A DNA stretch of 64,000 nt from Microstegium vimineum. Its lineage: Eukaryota > Streptophyta > Magnoliopsida > Poales > Poaceae. Location of the stretch: the NCBI GenBank assembly GCA_022036555.1, contig CM039119.1, positions 992,001 through 1,056,000 of the forward strand. Reading direction: 5' to 3'. Numbering within the stretch: the stretch's first letter is position 1; the number at the start of each line of letters is the position of its first letter. Below the pieces are notes generated by a model, which saw only the letters and a program-made list of their open reading frames with translations, was not told where the DNA came from and did no database searches. Positions 21,223 to 32,583 of this stretch are shown here, piece after piece. Made by a program: the position numbers and the translations under genes.

Positions 21223-22189
21223 CACTACTACAGAACACACCTTTGGCTAATTTCCAAAATCGGCTTTAGCCCCGGTGGAAATTGCGCCCGGGGCTAAAGG
21301 GCCCCGGTTTAAGGCACAAACCAAGGCTATTTCTGGTCCTTTAGTCACGGTTGGTTCTATGAACCGGGACTAAAGGTCCCCTCCTTATTTGAACTCTCTT
21401 CCTCCCCTGCTCGAGCCCGAGAGCTCATTTCTTCCTCTCTGTTTTTGCTTGTTTTTGGTGTGTTCTTCATTGTTCTTCATCTCGTCTTCGGCCATTGCTT
21501 CATTTGATCACTTCTACGCCTCCATCGACTCGTTGAAAGGTTACTATCTTTGACCTCTCATGTTTTAGCGGCAGCATATGTTGTTTCTTAGTCTATGTGT
21601 GATTTTTCTTTATGATTTTATCTCTTTGCCATTTTAAGCTTTATTCACTTGACATTGTTTGAATATTTTGAAAAATGCAACTAAAACTAGTATTCTAAGT
21701 ATACACCTTTCATTTGTACTATGTCTACCACATTTTATGGTTTAATTAGTTGAAAATAGAGATTTTAGTGAATTATTTAGCTTAGTTAGAGAATTATAGA
21801 TTTTTAGGATATTATTAATTTATTTAATTTGTGGATTATATGAGAAATGTATGGTGGATTGTTCTTGATTTATATGCCACTTGAGCTCAACATACATTCA
21901 AGATTAGTTTAGCTTAGTTTGAGAAATATAGATTTTTAGGATATTATTAAATGATGAATTTATGGTGGATTATTCTTGATTTATATATATGCCACTTGAG
22001 CTCAAAAATAATTATATATTTAGATGAAGAAGTTAGCTACTTAGAATACTTTAGTTGTATACATGGCACATTTGATGATTTTAGAGAAATGTAAATTTTA
22101 ATTGTTTTATTTTATTTGTTTAGAATATGAGGAATTTATAATATCTAGTTTGAAAAATTAGTATAGAGAGTAGATGACAACTGCTTCGG
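21223..22189 (+). mobile_element. CACTA (En/Spm) transposon end, truncated by gap
   Basis: Begins CACTACTACAGAACACACC, followed by subterminal repeats of the GGCTTTAGCCCCGG and GAACCGGGACTAAAGG type in both orientations (about 21260-21380), the hallmark of grass CACTA ends. Non-coding AT-rich sequence with several TTTAGGATATTATTAA repeats then runs to the assembly gap. No transposase is visible and the other terminus is not in the window. Confidence 0.75.
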
Positions 22190-22289
22190 NNNNNNNNNNN
22201 NNNNNNNNNNNNNNNNNNNNNNNNNNNNNNNNNNNNNNNNNNNNNNNNNNNNNNNNNNNNNNNNNNNNNNNNNNNNNNNNNNNNNNNNN
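22190..22289. other. Assembly gap (100 N)
   Basis: Exactly 100 unknown bases, the usual placeholder for a gap of unknown size. It separates the CACTA end from the 5' side of the first 4CL-like gene. Confidence 0.99.
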
Positions 22290-22449
22290 TCTGATCCATT
22301 CATGCCAGTGAAATTACTCCTTTTTTATTTTCTTAAAAAGGAAAATGCAATTGCAGCAGCAGCGAAGCAGCCTCAGCGTCAGCTGCCAACCCGCCCACCT
22401 CGCCGTCGCACTCGCGCTCGCGCGCACCAACCGCCCCGGCGAAGCACCC

Positions 22450-25074
22450 ATGCCGTCGTCTCCCTCCGATCCCGACGTTGACCCGGGCAGCGGCTACTGC
22501 GCCGCCACGAAGACGTTCCACAGCCTGCGTTCGCCGGCGCCGCTACCTCCGCCGGACCTCCCGCTCTCCTTCCCGGCCTTCGCCCTGTCCTTCCTCCCCG
22601 ACCCGCTGCCCACGTCCCGCCCGGCGATCGTAGACGCCGGCACCGGCGCGGCCGTCCCGTTCCCGGAGTTCCTGTCCAGGACCCGCGCGCTCGCCGCCGC
22701 GCTGCGCTCCCGGCTCCGCCTCGCCCCTGGCGACGTCGCGTTCGTCCTCACGCCCGCCGGCGTCCACGTCCCCGTGCTCTACTACGCGCTCATGTCCGTC
22801 GGCGCCGTCGTGTCCCCCGCTAACCCGTCCCTCACCACCGCCGAGGTCTCCCGCCTGCTCGCGCTCTCCAGCCCGTCCGTCGCGTTCGCCGTCGCGGGCA
22901 CCAGAGACAAGCTCCCGCCCGGGCTCCCCACCGTGCTTCTCGACTCCCCGACGTTCCTCTCGTTCCTTCTACACGAGGAGCCCGAGGACGGCGCGGTGGT
23001 GGTCCGGCAGTCGGACTCAGCGGCGGTGCTGTACTCGTCCGGCACCACGGGGAGCGCCAAGGCGGTCGTCCTGACGCACCGGAACCTCATGGCATGCAAC
23101 GCCACGCGGGCGCCGGCGCCGGGGGAGACGCTCATGCTCGCCGTGCCCCTCTTCCACGTCTACGGCTTCACGTTCTGCCTCAGGGCGGCGTCGGCGGAGC
23201 ACACGATGGTGCTGCACACGGCGAGGGGGAGGTTCGACGCCCGGGCGGTGCTAGGTGCGGTAGGGAGGTTTGGAGTGACGCGCCTCGCGCTAGCGCCGCC
23301 GGCGGTGCTAGCCATCGTGCGGGCCGCCGAGGAGGACGCGGCGGCGACTGCCCGCGTCATCACGCTAAAGGCGGTCACCTGCGGCGGCGCCCCCACCGCG
23401 GCTGACCTCGTTGTGCGATTCTCGCGCAAGTTCCCCGGCGTTAGCCTTGTCCAGGTTGGTTTCGCTGCTGCAAGTATGGACTCAGTTGGGTAATTTTCAG
23501 AGATTATCGTTGCTGGTTCATACAAATCGCTCACAATCTTGTGTTCATCAATCATCATAGAGCGCAATCTGATGCTCAATTGGTCAGATAGAATTATTTA
23601 TGAATTCTATATAGTAATTGTTACTTATTATTTCCAATTGGGATTTGGCAAAAGGGGTATGGTCTTACAGAGACTACATCTGGTTTCTGCCGCGCTGTTG
23701 GAGAGGAAGAATGCGCACGGGTTGGATCAGTGGGTCGTCTTTCATGGGGCGCTGAAGTGAAGATTGTTCATCCAGAAACAGGGGCTGCCCTGCCTCCTGG
23801 TGTGCCAGGGGAACTTTGGGTCCGAGGCCCTTTTGTAATGAAAGGTAATAAGGTCCATATCACCATGCTTTTCAGTGAATTCACGGGGTATTGTATATTC
23901 AGATTCAGATAACTTCGGTATGATCACACTAGTAATGTCCTAGTAGAGTTTTATAGGTTGACAAGAGTTTCAGCATTTACAGTGTCTATATATTTGTTTC
24001 TTCAGCCACCAAAGAAAAGATGTCACCCACCTTGCACTTAATTACAGAAAATGTAGATAAACTTCACAAAAGAAAAAAGAAATGTGTTGGCATTCCTATG
24101 GGGTCCCTTCATGTGGATGTTGTCGGTTAATTTAAGCTATATAATTCAGTATCAGTGTTCTAAGTTTGCTTGTGCATAGTGTGATGCCTGTTGCTACTCG
24201 ATTATTTTCGCCATCGCCCTGACACTAAACTAAAACTTCAGTACCGCTTTGTAGCGTAGGTTACCTTGGCGAGAAGGATTATACATCTGCGATCCTGGAC
24301 AGTGAAGGATGGTTGAGGACAGGAGATCTTTGTTATATTGATCAAGACGGGTTTGTTTACATTGTTGACCGGCTGAAAGAGTTAATTAAGTACAAAGGCT
24401 ACCAGGTACTATCTGCTAGTGTTAAAAAAATTCTAATCAGCAGTCTCATGACCCAGCACTCCATCAGAGCATCTTATCTGTTACAGACTTGCAGTGTCAG
24501 CTTGCCTTCTGTCCTAAATCCTGATGGAATCTGTTTCATTCAGGTGCCTCCTGCAGAACTCGAAAGCCTGCTTCAGACACACCCGGATATTGTTGAAGCC
24601 GCTGTTGTCCCGTAAGTACACATATATACACCCTGAAAACATGAGAAAACAGCTCTGCAGTTCACTGATGGAATATTTCCTTCAAAAGAAGAACACACTG
24701 CTAATGGAATATTCATGCTAACTATTCTTGGTAATACAGATACCCTGATGATGAGGCTGGTGAGTTGCCGGTAGCGTTCATCGTCAGATGCCCAGGAAGT
24801 CATTTGCATGAATCACACATCAAAGAATTTGTAGCCAAACAGGTTTGGGCGCTGGCTTAATACAACAATTTCGCAGCCACTGATGTTTTTTTTTTCTAAG
24901 ATTGAAGGCGGCCTAAAACCATTATAACTCTTCGTCATGCAGCAGGTTGTGCACTACAAGCGGATCCACCATGTCTTTCTTGTGGATTCGATACTGAAAA
25001 ATGCGACGGGTAAGATTTTACGCAAGGATTTGGCCAAGCTAGCATTGCGGCAGCTTATTAGCTCCAAGCTATAG
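22450..25074 (+). CDS. 4-coumarate-CoA-ligase-like, peroxisomal, copy 1 (intact)
   Basis: Six exons: 22450-23454, 23655-23844, 24260-24405, 24544-24611, 24740-24842, 24946-25074. All junctions are GT-AG and phases agree, giving 546 residues. ANL-superfamily acyl-CoA ligase: it adenylates a carboxylic acid with ATP and transfers it to CoA. The P-loop S-S-G-T-T-G-S-A-K is at residues 196-204, G-Y-G-L-T-E-T-T at 336, G-E-L-W-V-R-G near 385, and the catalytic Lys lies in G-K-I-L-R-K near 527. The C-terminus S-K-L is a peroxisomal PTS1, placing it with peroxisomal 4CL-like ligases such as OPC-8:0 CoA ligase relatives, not cytosolic lignin 4CL. The substrate is inferred only. The ATG at 22450 matches the start shared by copies 2 and 3; an upstream ATG at 22345 is in the same frame but not conserved. 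Confidence 0.9.
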
Positions 25075-25183
25075 CATGTAGTTGTATGTGGGGTATCATT
25101 TTTTTTGTCGAATATTAAGTAAGTAGAAGATCATTTGCAATGTGATGTCAGTGTGTCACGCCTACACCATGAATGTATAAAAG
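25075..25183 (+). repeat. 4CL-like 3' flank, left part, shared with copy 3
   Basis: Matches the inverted 3' flank of copy 3 (about 35470-35560), including the TGATGTCAGTGTGTCACGCC block. The match breaks at 25183 and resumes at 28694 because of the insertion described next. Confidence 0.75.
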
Positions 25184-26243
25184 TGTTTGGACAGAAAAAA
25201 ATTCAAAATGACAGAGGACGGATCTCTCTGCGCATAAGAAAATATGCGGGCGTGCCAGTGTACTAAGTACACAAAAATAAAGAGAGGAACAAGTAATTTA
25301 TTAATCATCGAGTTAACAAATACAAGTTTCTAAATAATATGCGCTCCATAGCCTGCTGACGGCGATCTGACTTGGACGATCGTGGTTTTCATGGTTCTTA
25401 GGGTCTCGGAAAGCTCCCAGTTAATTACCCCTGTGAAGTAGCTCACAGAGTACCTCCGATTAAGTTGTAGATGTAGGTGGCGTCGGCGTGATGGCCTCGT
25501 CGGTCCATGTGCCGGTCAGCGGAGCTGGGGAAAGCAGCTACGCCCGCCTGTGTCGTTCGCCTCGTCGGTGTCGAACGGCACGTGGTGTTGTGTTGTTGTA
25601 GACTTGCATGGTTGGTGTAGCTTGGACTGCTTCGGACTTCCCGGCAGTATTGTCGTGGTACGTTGTAGAGCTTGATCACGTAGAGTTGTTGATGTAGTCG
25701 AAGAAGGCCTCGTCCGCCTGTAAGTCGATGTAGCGCAGCTAGACTGTTAGCTTCGTGTGGGCGCTTGCGCACGTCACTGGTGTCGAGCGGTACGGTGTGG
25801 TGGTAGTTATCTTGGCAGTTTCACCTAAAACATATTAAAATAAATAATTTATATTAGATTAGGGGCCAAACGCTCCAAGCCAGGCTCCCTTCAGTTACGC
25901 TCGCAGATTAGCCGCTTCACGACGGGCATGTTGAACTGGCCGTGTGTACACGCATATGTAAATGCACAAGCTCGGCGTGGTTGTTCGTGGCAATTAGCTT
26001 GTTCGTGCGGGGCGGAACAAAACGTCATGCACTGATGACTGCCTCGTCTCCTCCCGGGAAGCACCAGCCCAAGGAGCTGCTAGCTAGCTTCTTAGAAAGC
26101 CAGCCTGAACTCCTTGATCATCAAGTCGACGTAGAAGCGATGGTCACCGGTTGGTAGCTAGCTCGACAAACTAGCCTCCTCCTGGACCGTCCATCAGTCG
26201 GGTGTCTCCACCAGCTTGGGGCGCGGTTGTTTAGCATGACCCC

Positions 26244-26537
26244 GCAGAAAGGCGGGGCATCGTCGGCTAGCGAACTCCTTGTGTCGGTGCGCGGCGTGAC
26301 ACGCAGGAAGGCAGGGCATCGTCGGCTAGCGAACTCCTTGTGTCGGTGCGCGGCGTGACACGCAGGAAGGCAGGGCATCGTCGGCTAGCGAACTCCTTGT
26401 GTCGGTGCGCGGCGTGACACGCAGGAAGGCGGGCATCGTCGGCTAGCGAACTCCTTGTGTCGGTGCGCGGCGTGACACGCAGGAAGGCAGGGCATCATCG
26501 GCTAGCGAGCTCCTTGTGTTGGTGCTGGCGCAGATGA
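26244..26537. repeat. 59-bp tandem repeat, five copies
   Basis: Units start at 26244, 26303, 26362, 26421 (58 bp) and 26479. The core is GCATCGTCGGCTAGCGAAC. Copies 1-4 are nearly identical; the fifth diverges at its end. Because 59 is not a multiple of three it shifts frame at each copy, so it is unlikely to be coding. Confidence 0.9.
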
Positions 26538-26971
26538 GTTGCGGCCGAGGCGTCCTGCCGGCGTTGGGCGTGTGACGTCCTTGCCGATGGCACCTCTGTG
26601 CTTTGTGGAGGCTGCCTGGATCGCCTCATCTTCTCGGCACGGTGCATCTTTTGGTGTAGGTGTGGAGCCGTTGTTGACGGCGCGCCGGACTCGCCCCTTG
26701 CGGTGCGGCGATGTTGATGGTGTAGACAGGAGCAGTGAAGCAGATGTAAAGAGGTTGCTCACGGCGTTAATGCAGCGCTCCCATGTCGTCATTGGCGGAG
26801 TGCAAACATGGAGCATCCTTGGTGACGCTCGGATCCGCCTCCTCGGTGCGCTTCCAGACTCGGTTGCACGTGCTCCGGCGATGTAGCATCTCCCTCCGGT
26901 ATCGTGCTCGTCCTGTGTTGGGGCATCACGACACCTTCTCCGATACGGCGTGGTTGTCTGGCGCCCAGAGT

Positions 26972-27166
26972 GTCTCCTCCGGCTTGGCGCAGGCGTTCGG
27001 CGACGAGGGCGTCTCCTCCGGCTTGGCACAGGCATCCGACGACGAGGGAGTCTCCTCCGGTTTGACACAGGCGTCCGGCGTCGAGGACGTCTCCTCCGGC
27101 TTGACACAGTCGTCCGGCGACAAGGGCGTCTCCTCCAGCTCGGTGTGTCCATCCGGCATCGAAGGC
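26972..27166. repeat. 39-bp tandem repeat, five copies
   Basis: Units start at 26972, 27011, 27050, 27089 and 27128, each beginning GTCTCCTCC(G/A)G. Being a multiple of three, the array keeps several frames open on both strands with 13-residue periodic translations (for example K-P-E-E-T-P-S-S-P-D-A-C-A on the minus strand). These open frames are therefore weak evidence for a protein. Confidence 0.9.
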
Positions 27167-28693
27167 ATCTCCTCTGCCGACACAGCTCGATGTGAGGGGC
27201 GGTGGTTGTCCGGCTCGACGTGCTTCTTCTCTGCGTCTGTGGGTGTGGCAGTTATGCCTCAGCTTTGTGGACGCAGATGGCGCCTTGGTGGCGACGTCGG
27301 ATCCGTGCGTTTCCCGTGTTTGTGACAGCTTGCTCGTGGATGATCTTAGACAACACCAGCGTGATGGCTTGGCGCAACCGGAGCACACGCAGCTGCGCTC
27401 GCTCTGTGCGGCCGTCTTGATCTCATTCGATTCGAATCATCGCAACACTCAAGCAGCATCACACAACCATGTGCACGATGACAGATTGATCTGGTTGCAA
27501 CGTCGTTTCATCGATGGAGGAGATGAACATCATCTCTTAAAGACATGTGGACTCCTCACGATGGATACGTCTAGTAGACTCCCGGCGGCTAGGTCCTCGA
27601 TTGATCTGCTCCGTACTTCTGATGGACGGTGTCCTCCTGTCACGAAGAGCAGCCTTGCGGCGCTCTCTTCCTCCCTCTCGGAGTCTCGGATGCACGGGCG
27701 CCGTGCGGCCGCCTCTCTCCCTTCTCTGCAGCCCCTGCTCAGCCTGGCGGCGCTATACGTACGAAGAGAAAGCTAGCTAGCTGCTGCCCTCCTCCAACCA
27801 ATTGTGATTGATTAGCCTTCTACGTGGTGTCCTTGTGTTGCTTTATATAGGCCGGGGCCGTATACGCGCGACCGCCAGAAAAGTCTGTTAGCAGCCGCAG
27901 CGAGAAAGCCGGAACCGCCTCAATACATATCTGCCGTGTCTATCTAATCTCCAGATGTGTTAACAGCCAGGAGAGGTGGGTAAAGCTCGTACTTATCCAG
28001 GTGACGCAACAATTTATCCTTCGTGGCCACGCACGCTAGCTTCTAGAAGATTGCTAATTGCATTGGCTGAGATATTTTGCTGGTCGTAAACGTCACGTAC
28101 GTGGTGGTTTTGCTCCCTCTACAGCTGAACTCGATTGAGTTTACGGTGTCCATGACACGTGGACCCGACAGTATGGAGCCCCATTGCAATACGTACAACG
28201 TACGTACTTAGCTGAAACGGCTCGTGGCCATATCTTGCTCCCTGGCGCATGCATGGGCCTGGGATGATGAAGGGATTAGTCTTCCCCTCGATTAACATTA
28301 ACCTGACAGTCTTGTGCATATCCAACCTAGGTTCCAGAAGGTCCTGGACCTGTCTTGTGGGCTCAGCGACACAGATACTCGTATCGAAATACGCACGACA
28401 CGTCGTACGAATTAGCTTTTCGGCCGGTTCCGGTCGTGTGCGCCTAGTATTTGGCTATGCCTGGAACACACTTACGTACATGTACGAGGCCATGCAATTG
28501 TGTTGCTAGCTTTTCTTTCTAGCAAACCGACCAAAAGGAGCACTATGCATTGCTTCGTCACAGTCCAAAGCATAATGCAATTTAATTTGCTTCCTATTTT
28601 CTTATCATATATTCTTTTTAACAGCACGTATATGAATTAAATATACATGCAAACTAGAGAAAATCTCAGTACAAAATCTCGTCAAACAAAAAG

Positions 28694-28866
28694 TACTAGC
28701 AGATACTGTATCACATTTGTAATCAGTTTAAGACATGAGAGTAATTGAGTAAGTGTGAATTTTAAATTATATACATTGTTTAAATATCAATAGATTGAGA
28801 TTTATATATCAGGTACTCTATGATGAATTTGTACCCTGGAGTATTCTTCGTTGCCACCGCAAAGTG
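28694..28866 (+). repeat. 4CL-like 3' flank, right part, shared with copy 3
   Basis: Matches, in inverse, about 35318-35475 downstream of copy 3 (TACTAGCAGATA..., GTGAATTTTAAATTATAT..., TGATGAATTTGTACC). Homology ends near 28866 and 35318, marking the edge of the duplicated unit. Confidence 0.8.
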
Positions 28867-29749
28867 CAATCGACGTATCACCAATCTGGTCATATTTTAT
28901 TTTAATAGTGGATCTCCAACCATAAAAAATAAATTAAAAGATTTGCCACATCCACCAATATATATCCGTTCACTTTGGAAATTAAAAGGATAGGGGCAAA
29001 ACAACACTGATAGCAAATTTAGGTAAGAAAGGGATACATGATATGGAGATGAATGCATAACAGTTTAATAGGAACTGCAGTGTGTTAGGTACTCCTCTTT
29101 ACCACCAGCGTCTTGAACTCCTCTGAAATGCTAAAAGATAATTTTAATTAGCAAGCGCATAGTAGGCAACGACTAAATAGTGGAACTGTAAACAGCAAAA
29201 AGTTAAATTCAAATGTCTGTCATATTAGTCGATTGGTCGGATTGGAACCAAACTTAACAGATCACTCGGTGGTAGAAAATCTACCAGTAATTCAAGAACT
29301 TCAAGAAAGTACTAGAAGCAAGCCGCATTCTCTGCAGCAGTAAATCAAGAACTTGAAGAAAAGAAAAGAAAAGAAAAGAAAAGCAATCAGCATTCTTTGC
29401 AGAATCGATGTCGAAGTGTCGAACCAAAGCTTTTCAGTCCACTGAACTCAAAAGCATATTTCTAGAAAGAGTAGTTGGAAGTGGCTGGGTATTTCATCAG
29501 ATCATCAGATATATAAATTTCCAACCGTGTGCCAGACTGCCAGCCAATCATGCTTGGACGACCCAGGGCTAAACTGATTGGCCATCGTTGATTGGCAATC
29601 AGACGCAATATTTTATTTGTTTACGGTGGCCCCCAGTTGCGGGTCTCTACACTTTCATTCAGCAGCCTCAGCATCCATTCCAGCAGCCACCTCGCCGTTG
29701 TACTCCCAACGCGCACCACCACCAACCGTCGCGGCGAAGCACAGCACCC
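28867..29749. other. Spacer and 5' region of 4CL-like copy 2
   Basis: No gene. (AAAAG)n simple repeat at about 29355-29382. From about 29660 the sequence resembles the 5' UTR of copy 1 (GCAGCCTCAGC, CACCTCGCCGT, GGCGAAGCAC). Confidence 0.6.
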
Positions 29750-32120
29750 ATGCCGCCCTCTCCGTCCGACCCCGACGTTGACCCGCGCAGCGGCCACGAA
29801 GACGTTCCACAGCCTGCGTTCGCCGGCGCCACTACCTCCGCCGGATCTCCCGCTCTCCTTCCCAGCCTTCGCCATGTCCTTCCTCCCCGACCCGCTGCCC
29901 CCGTCCCGTCCGGCGCTCGTCGACGCCGGCACTGGCGAGTCCGTCCCGTTCCCGGAGTTCCTGTCCAGGACCGGCGCTGCGCTCCCGGCTCCGCCTCGTC
30001 CCTGGCGACGTCGCGTTCGTGCTCGCGCCCGTGGGCGTCCACGTCCCCGTGCTCTTCTACGCCCTCATGTCCGTCGGCGCCGTCGTGTCCCCCGCCAACC
30101 CGTCCCTCACCGCCGCCGAGGTCTCCTGCCTGCTCGCGCTCTCCAACCCCCGCGTCGCGTTCGCCGTCGCGGGCACCAGAGACAAGCTCCCACCCGGCCT
30201 CCGCACCGTGCTGCTCGACTCCCCGACGTTCCTCTCGTTCCTGCTGCACGAGGAGCCCGACGACGACGCGGTGGTGGTCCGGCAGTCGGACCCGGCGGCG
30301 GTGCTGTACTCGTCCGGCACCACGGGGAGCGCCAAGGCGGTGGTGATCACCCACCGCAACCTCATGCCCTGCACCGCCACGCATTTGCCGGCGCTGGTGC
30401 CAGAGGTGTTCTTGGTCGCCGTGCCGCTCTTCCATATCTACGGCTTCATCTTCTGCCTCACGGTGGTGTCGGCGGCGCACACACTGGTGCTGCACACGAC
30501 GACGACGACGACGAGGAGGTTCGACGCCACGGCGGTCCTAGCTGATATACCAAGGTTTGGAGTAACGTACCTCGCGCTGGCGCCGCCGGCGCTGCTGGCC
30601 ATCGTGCGGGCCGCCGAGGAGGACGCTGTCCGTGTGTCCACGCTGAAGGTGGTGCTCTGCGGTGGCGCGGCCGTCGCGGCTGACCTCGTCGCCCGCTTCT
30701 CACGCAAGTTCCCCGGCATAGGCCTTGTCCAGGTTGGTTGGTTTCCCTGCTAGCTCTAGCTGCAACAAGTTCATGTCTTTCGATTCTTGTTCAGATCAGA
30801 GATTAGATTATATATCGTTGGGCACTGGTTCAGACAAATCACTTGCAGTTGTGTTCATCGATCCATCAATCTGATTTCCAACCCAAGTGGTCAGTTAGGA
30901 ATTATACTACTACTTTTTTTTTTTTGTGAAATAGGAATTATACTACTACTAATTGTTACAGTATTTCCGATTGGTAAAAGGGGTATGGTCTTACGGAGAC
31001 TACATCCGGATTCTGCCGTGCTTTTGGAGACGAAGAAAGCGCGCGAATTGGATCCGTAGGCCGTCTTCTATGGGGAGCTGAAGTGAAGATTGTTCATCCA
31101 GAAACAGGGACTGCCCTGCCGCCATGTGTGCCAGGGGAGCTTTGGGTACGAGGCCCTTTCGTAATGAAAGGTACTAGCTCCATTTGTTCTTGCTGGATTA
31201 TGTCGCTGTCACCCTGATGTGAAAGTGAAACTAGAAGTTCAGTTTCATTTTGTCGCTTTTCGGGCATAGGGTACCTTGGCGACAAGGATTCTACATCTGA
31301 GATCTTGGACAGTGAAGGATGGTTGAGGACAGGTGATGTCTGCTACATTGACCAAGACGGGTTCGTTTACATTGTGGACAGGCTGAAGGAGTTAATCAAG
31401 TACAAAGGCTACCAGGTACTGTATCTGCTAGTGTTTCAAATAAATTTTCTGATCAGCAATAACTAATCCCATGATGACCTATCTAGCAGAGGACCATCTG
31501 TTTTCAGTGTCAGCTTGCCTTTTTTTTTTCTCTGCTGATGGAATGGAATCTGTTTTCATTCAGGTGCCTCCTGCAGAACTCGAAAACCTGCTTCAGACAC
31601 ACCCAGATATCGATGAAGCCGCGGTTGTCCCGTAAGCATATACTACTGTACATACATTTCCTTCAAAACAAAAAGACACTAGCTAGCTATTGGAACATTC
31701 ATTCATGCTAACAAACTATTCTTCAAAACACAGGTACCCCGATGACGAGGCCGGAGAGTTGCCGGTAGCGTTCATCATCAGACGTCCAGGAAGTCACTTG
31801 CACGAATCACACATCAAAGAGTTCGTCGCCAAACAGGTTTTCCGTTGGCTCAACGCAACATGCAATTTTGCATCCACTTATAGTCTTCTTTTTCTAGACT
31901 AGAGAGAAGAGGGAGATTAGTTTGGTGACTTGGTTTCAGCTATAAGCTTTGGGCCTACTAGTAAAATTGTTATCATTTGTCATGTATGCAGGTCGTGCAC
32001 TACAAGCGAATCCACCATGTTTTCCTTGCGGATTCCATACCGAAAAATGCAACCGGTAAGATTCTACGCAAGGACTTGGCCAAGCTTGCATTGCGGCAGC
32101 ATATTAGCTCTAAGATGTAA
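29750..32120 (+). pseudogene. 4CL-like copy 2, exon 1 frameshifted
   Basis: Same six-exon plan as copy 1: 29750-30732, 30981-31170, 31270-31415, 31564-31631, 31734-31836, 31992-32120. All splice sites are intact and exons 2-6 match copy 1 in length. Exon 1 lacks 11 bp near 29793 and 14 bp near 29975 relative to copies 1 and 3, so the frame changes twice and is not restored. From about 30010 the frame is clean: P-loop S-S-G-T-T-G-S-A-K, catalytic G-K-I-L-R-K, C-terminus S-K-M, a weaker PTS1 form. A shorter protein from an internal Met (30067 onwards) would lack the N-terminal part of the fold. Possibly a recent pseudogene. Confidence 0.8.
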
Positions 32121-32583
32121 GTAGTATGAAAGTACCAGACATCACGTCTGTAATGAGCTTGAGACATTTCTTTTGACTGTAAATTTCTAATAATTGAGGC
32201 TCTGTTCGGTACATAAGCCGACTTATTTCGGCTGATTGAATATTATTCTATGAGAGAATAAGCTGAAACAAATCGGAAGTAGTTCAAGAATTGTACCAGT
32301 ACTACGCGGTGTTACGACATCTCCATTGTTCAGAAAATATTTATAGATTCAGATTGGATCAGGTATTCTGTACTCTGGAGTATTATTCATGGCCACTGGA
32401 GTAAATCATTTTTTTAAAAAAATCCACATCGAAACTGTCGAATGCAGCTGCTTTCTTGACCCTACCTGTCAGTGTCACACTCAGACTTGTCCATCCCCGT
32501 TCCCGTCCACTCCAGACTCCACCTCCACCACGCGCACCGGCGCCGACCAAACCCTCGATCCAATCCGCGGCGAGCCGAGCAGA
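32121..32583. other. 4CL-like 3' flank and F-box promoter
   Basis: 32330-32400 resembles the 3' flank of copies 1 and 3 (GGTATTCTGTACTCTGGAGTATT). 32205-32285 looks like a short MITE-like insertion with the inverse pair AAGCCGACTTATTTC and ATAAGCTGAAAC. Only about 460 bp separate the ligase stop from the F-box ATG. Confidence 0.45.

Larger units (their letters stand above)
25184..28688 (-). mobile_element. 3.5-kb LTR-like insertion, unassigned family
   Basis: Ends are TGTTTGGAC and GTCAAACA, flanked by AAAAG on both sides (25179-25183 and 28689-28693). The homologous flank of 4CL-like copy 3 reads straight through the site with AAGAG in its place, so this is a discrete insertion. The ends and 5-bp duplication are LTR-retrotransposon-like, but the two ends are not direct repeats and no gag or pol is visible. 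It may be one very long solo LTR or a non-autonomous derivative. A TATATAAAG box on the minus strand near 27846 and the run of minus-strand frames suggest minus orientation. It contains two tandem arrays. Confidence 0.55.

Noticed and set aside
26502..27388. Two long minus-strand frames (216 and 199 codons) rich in Arg or Gly
   Set aside because: They overlap in different frames, depend on the 39-bp repeat whose length is a multiple of three, and show no domain. Best explained as repeat-generated frames in the inserted element.
28490..28530. CTAG-type end with nearby inverse GCTAGC/CTAGC, considered as a Helitron 3' end
   Set aside because: The stem is too short and no TC-type 5' end pairs with it; the LTR-like boundaries and AAAAG duplication explain the block better.
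29592..30545. 317-codon frame overlapping 4CL-like copy 2
   Set aside because: Starts at a TTG and reads the ligase frame only between the 11-bp and 14-bp deletions, then runs into antisense-like Arg-rich text. It reflects the frameshifts and is not a separate gene.
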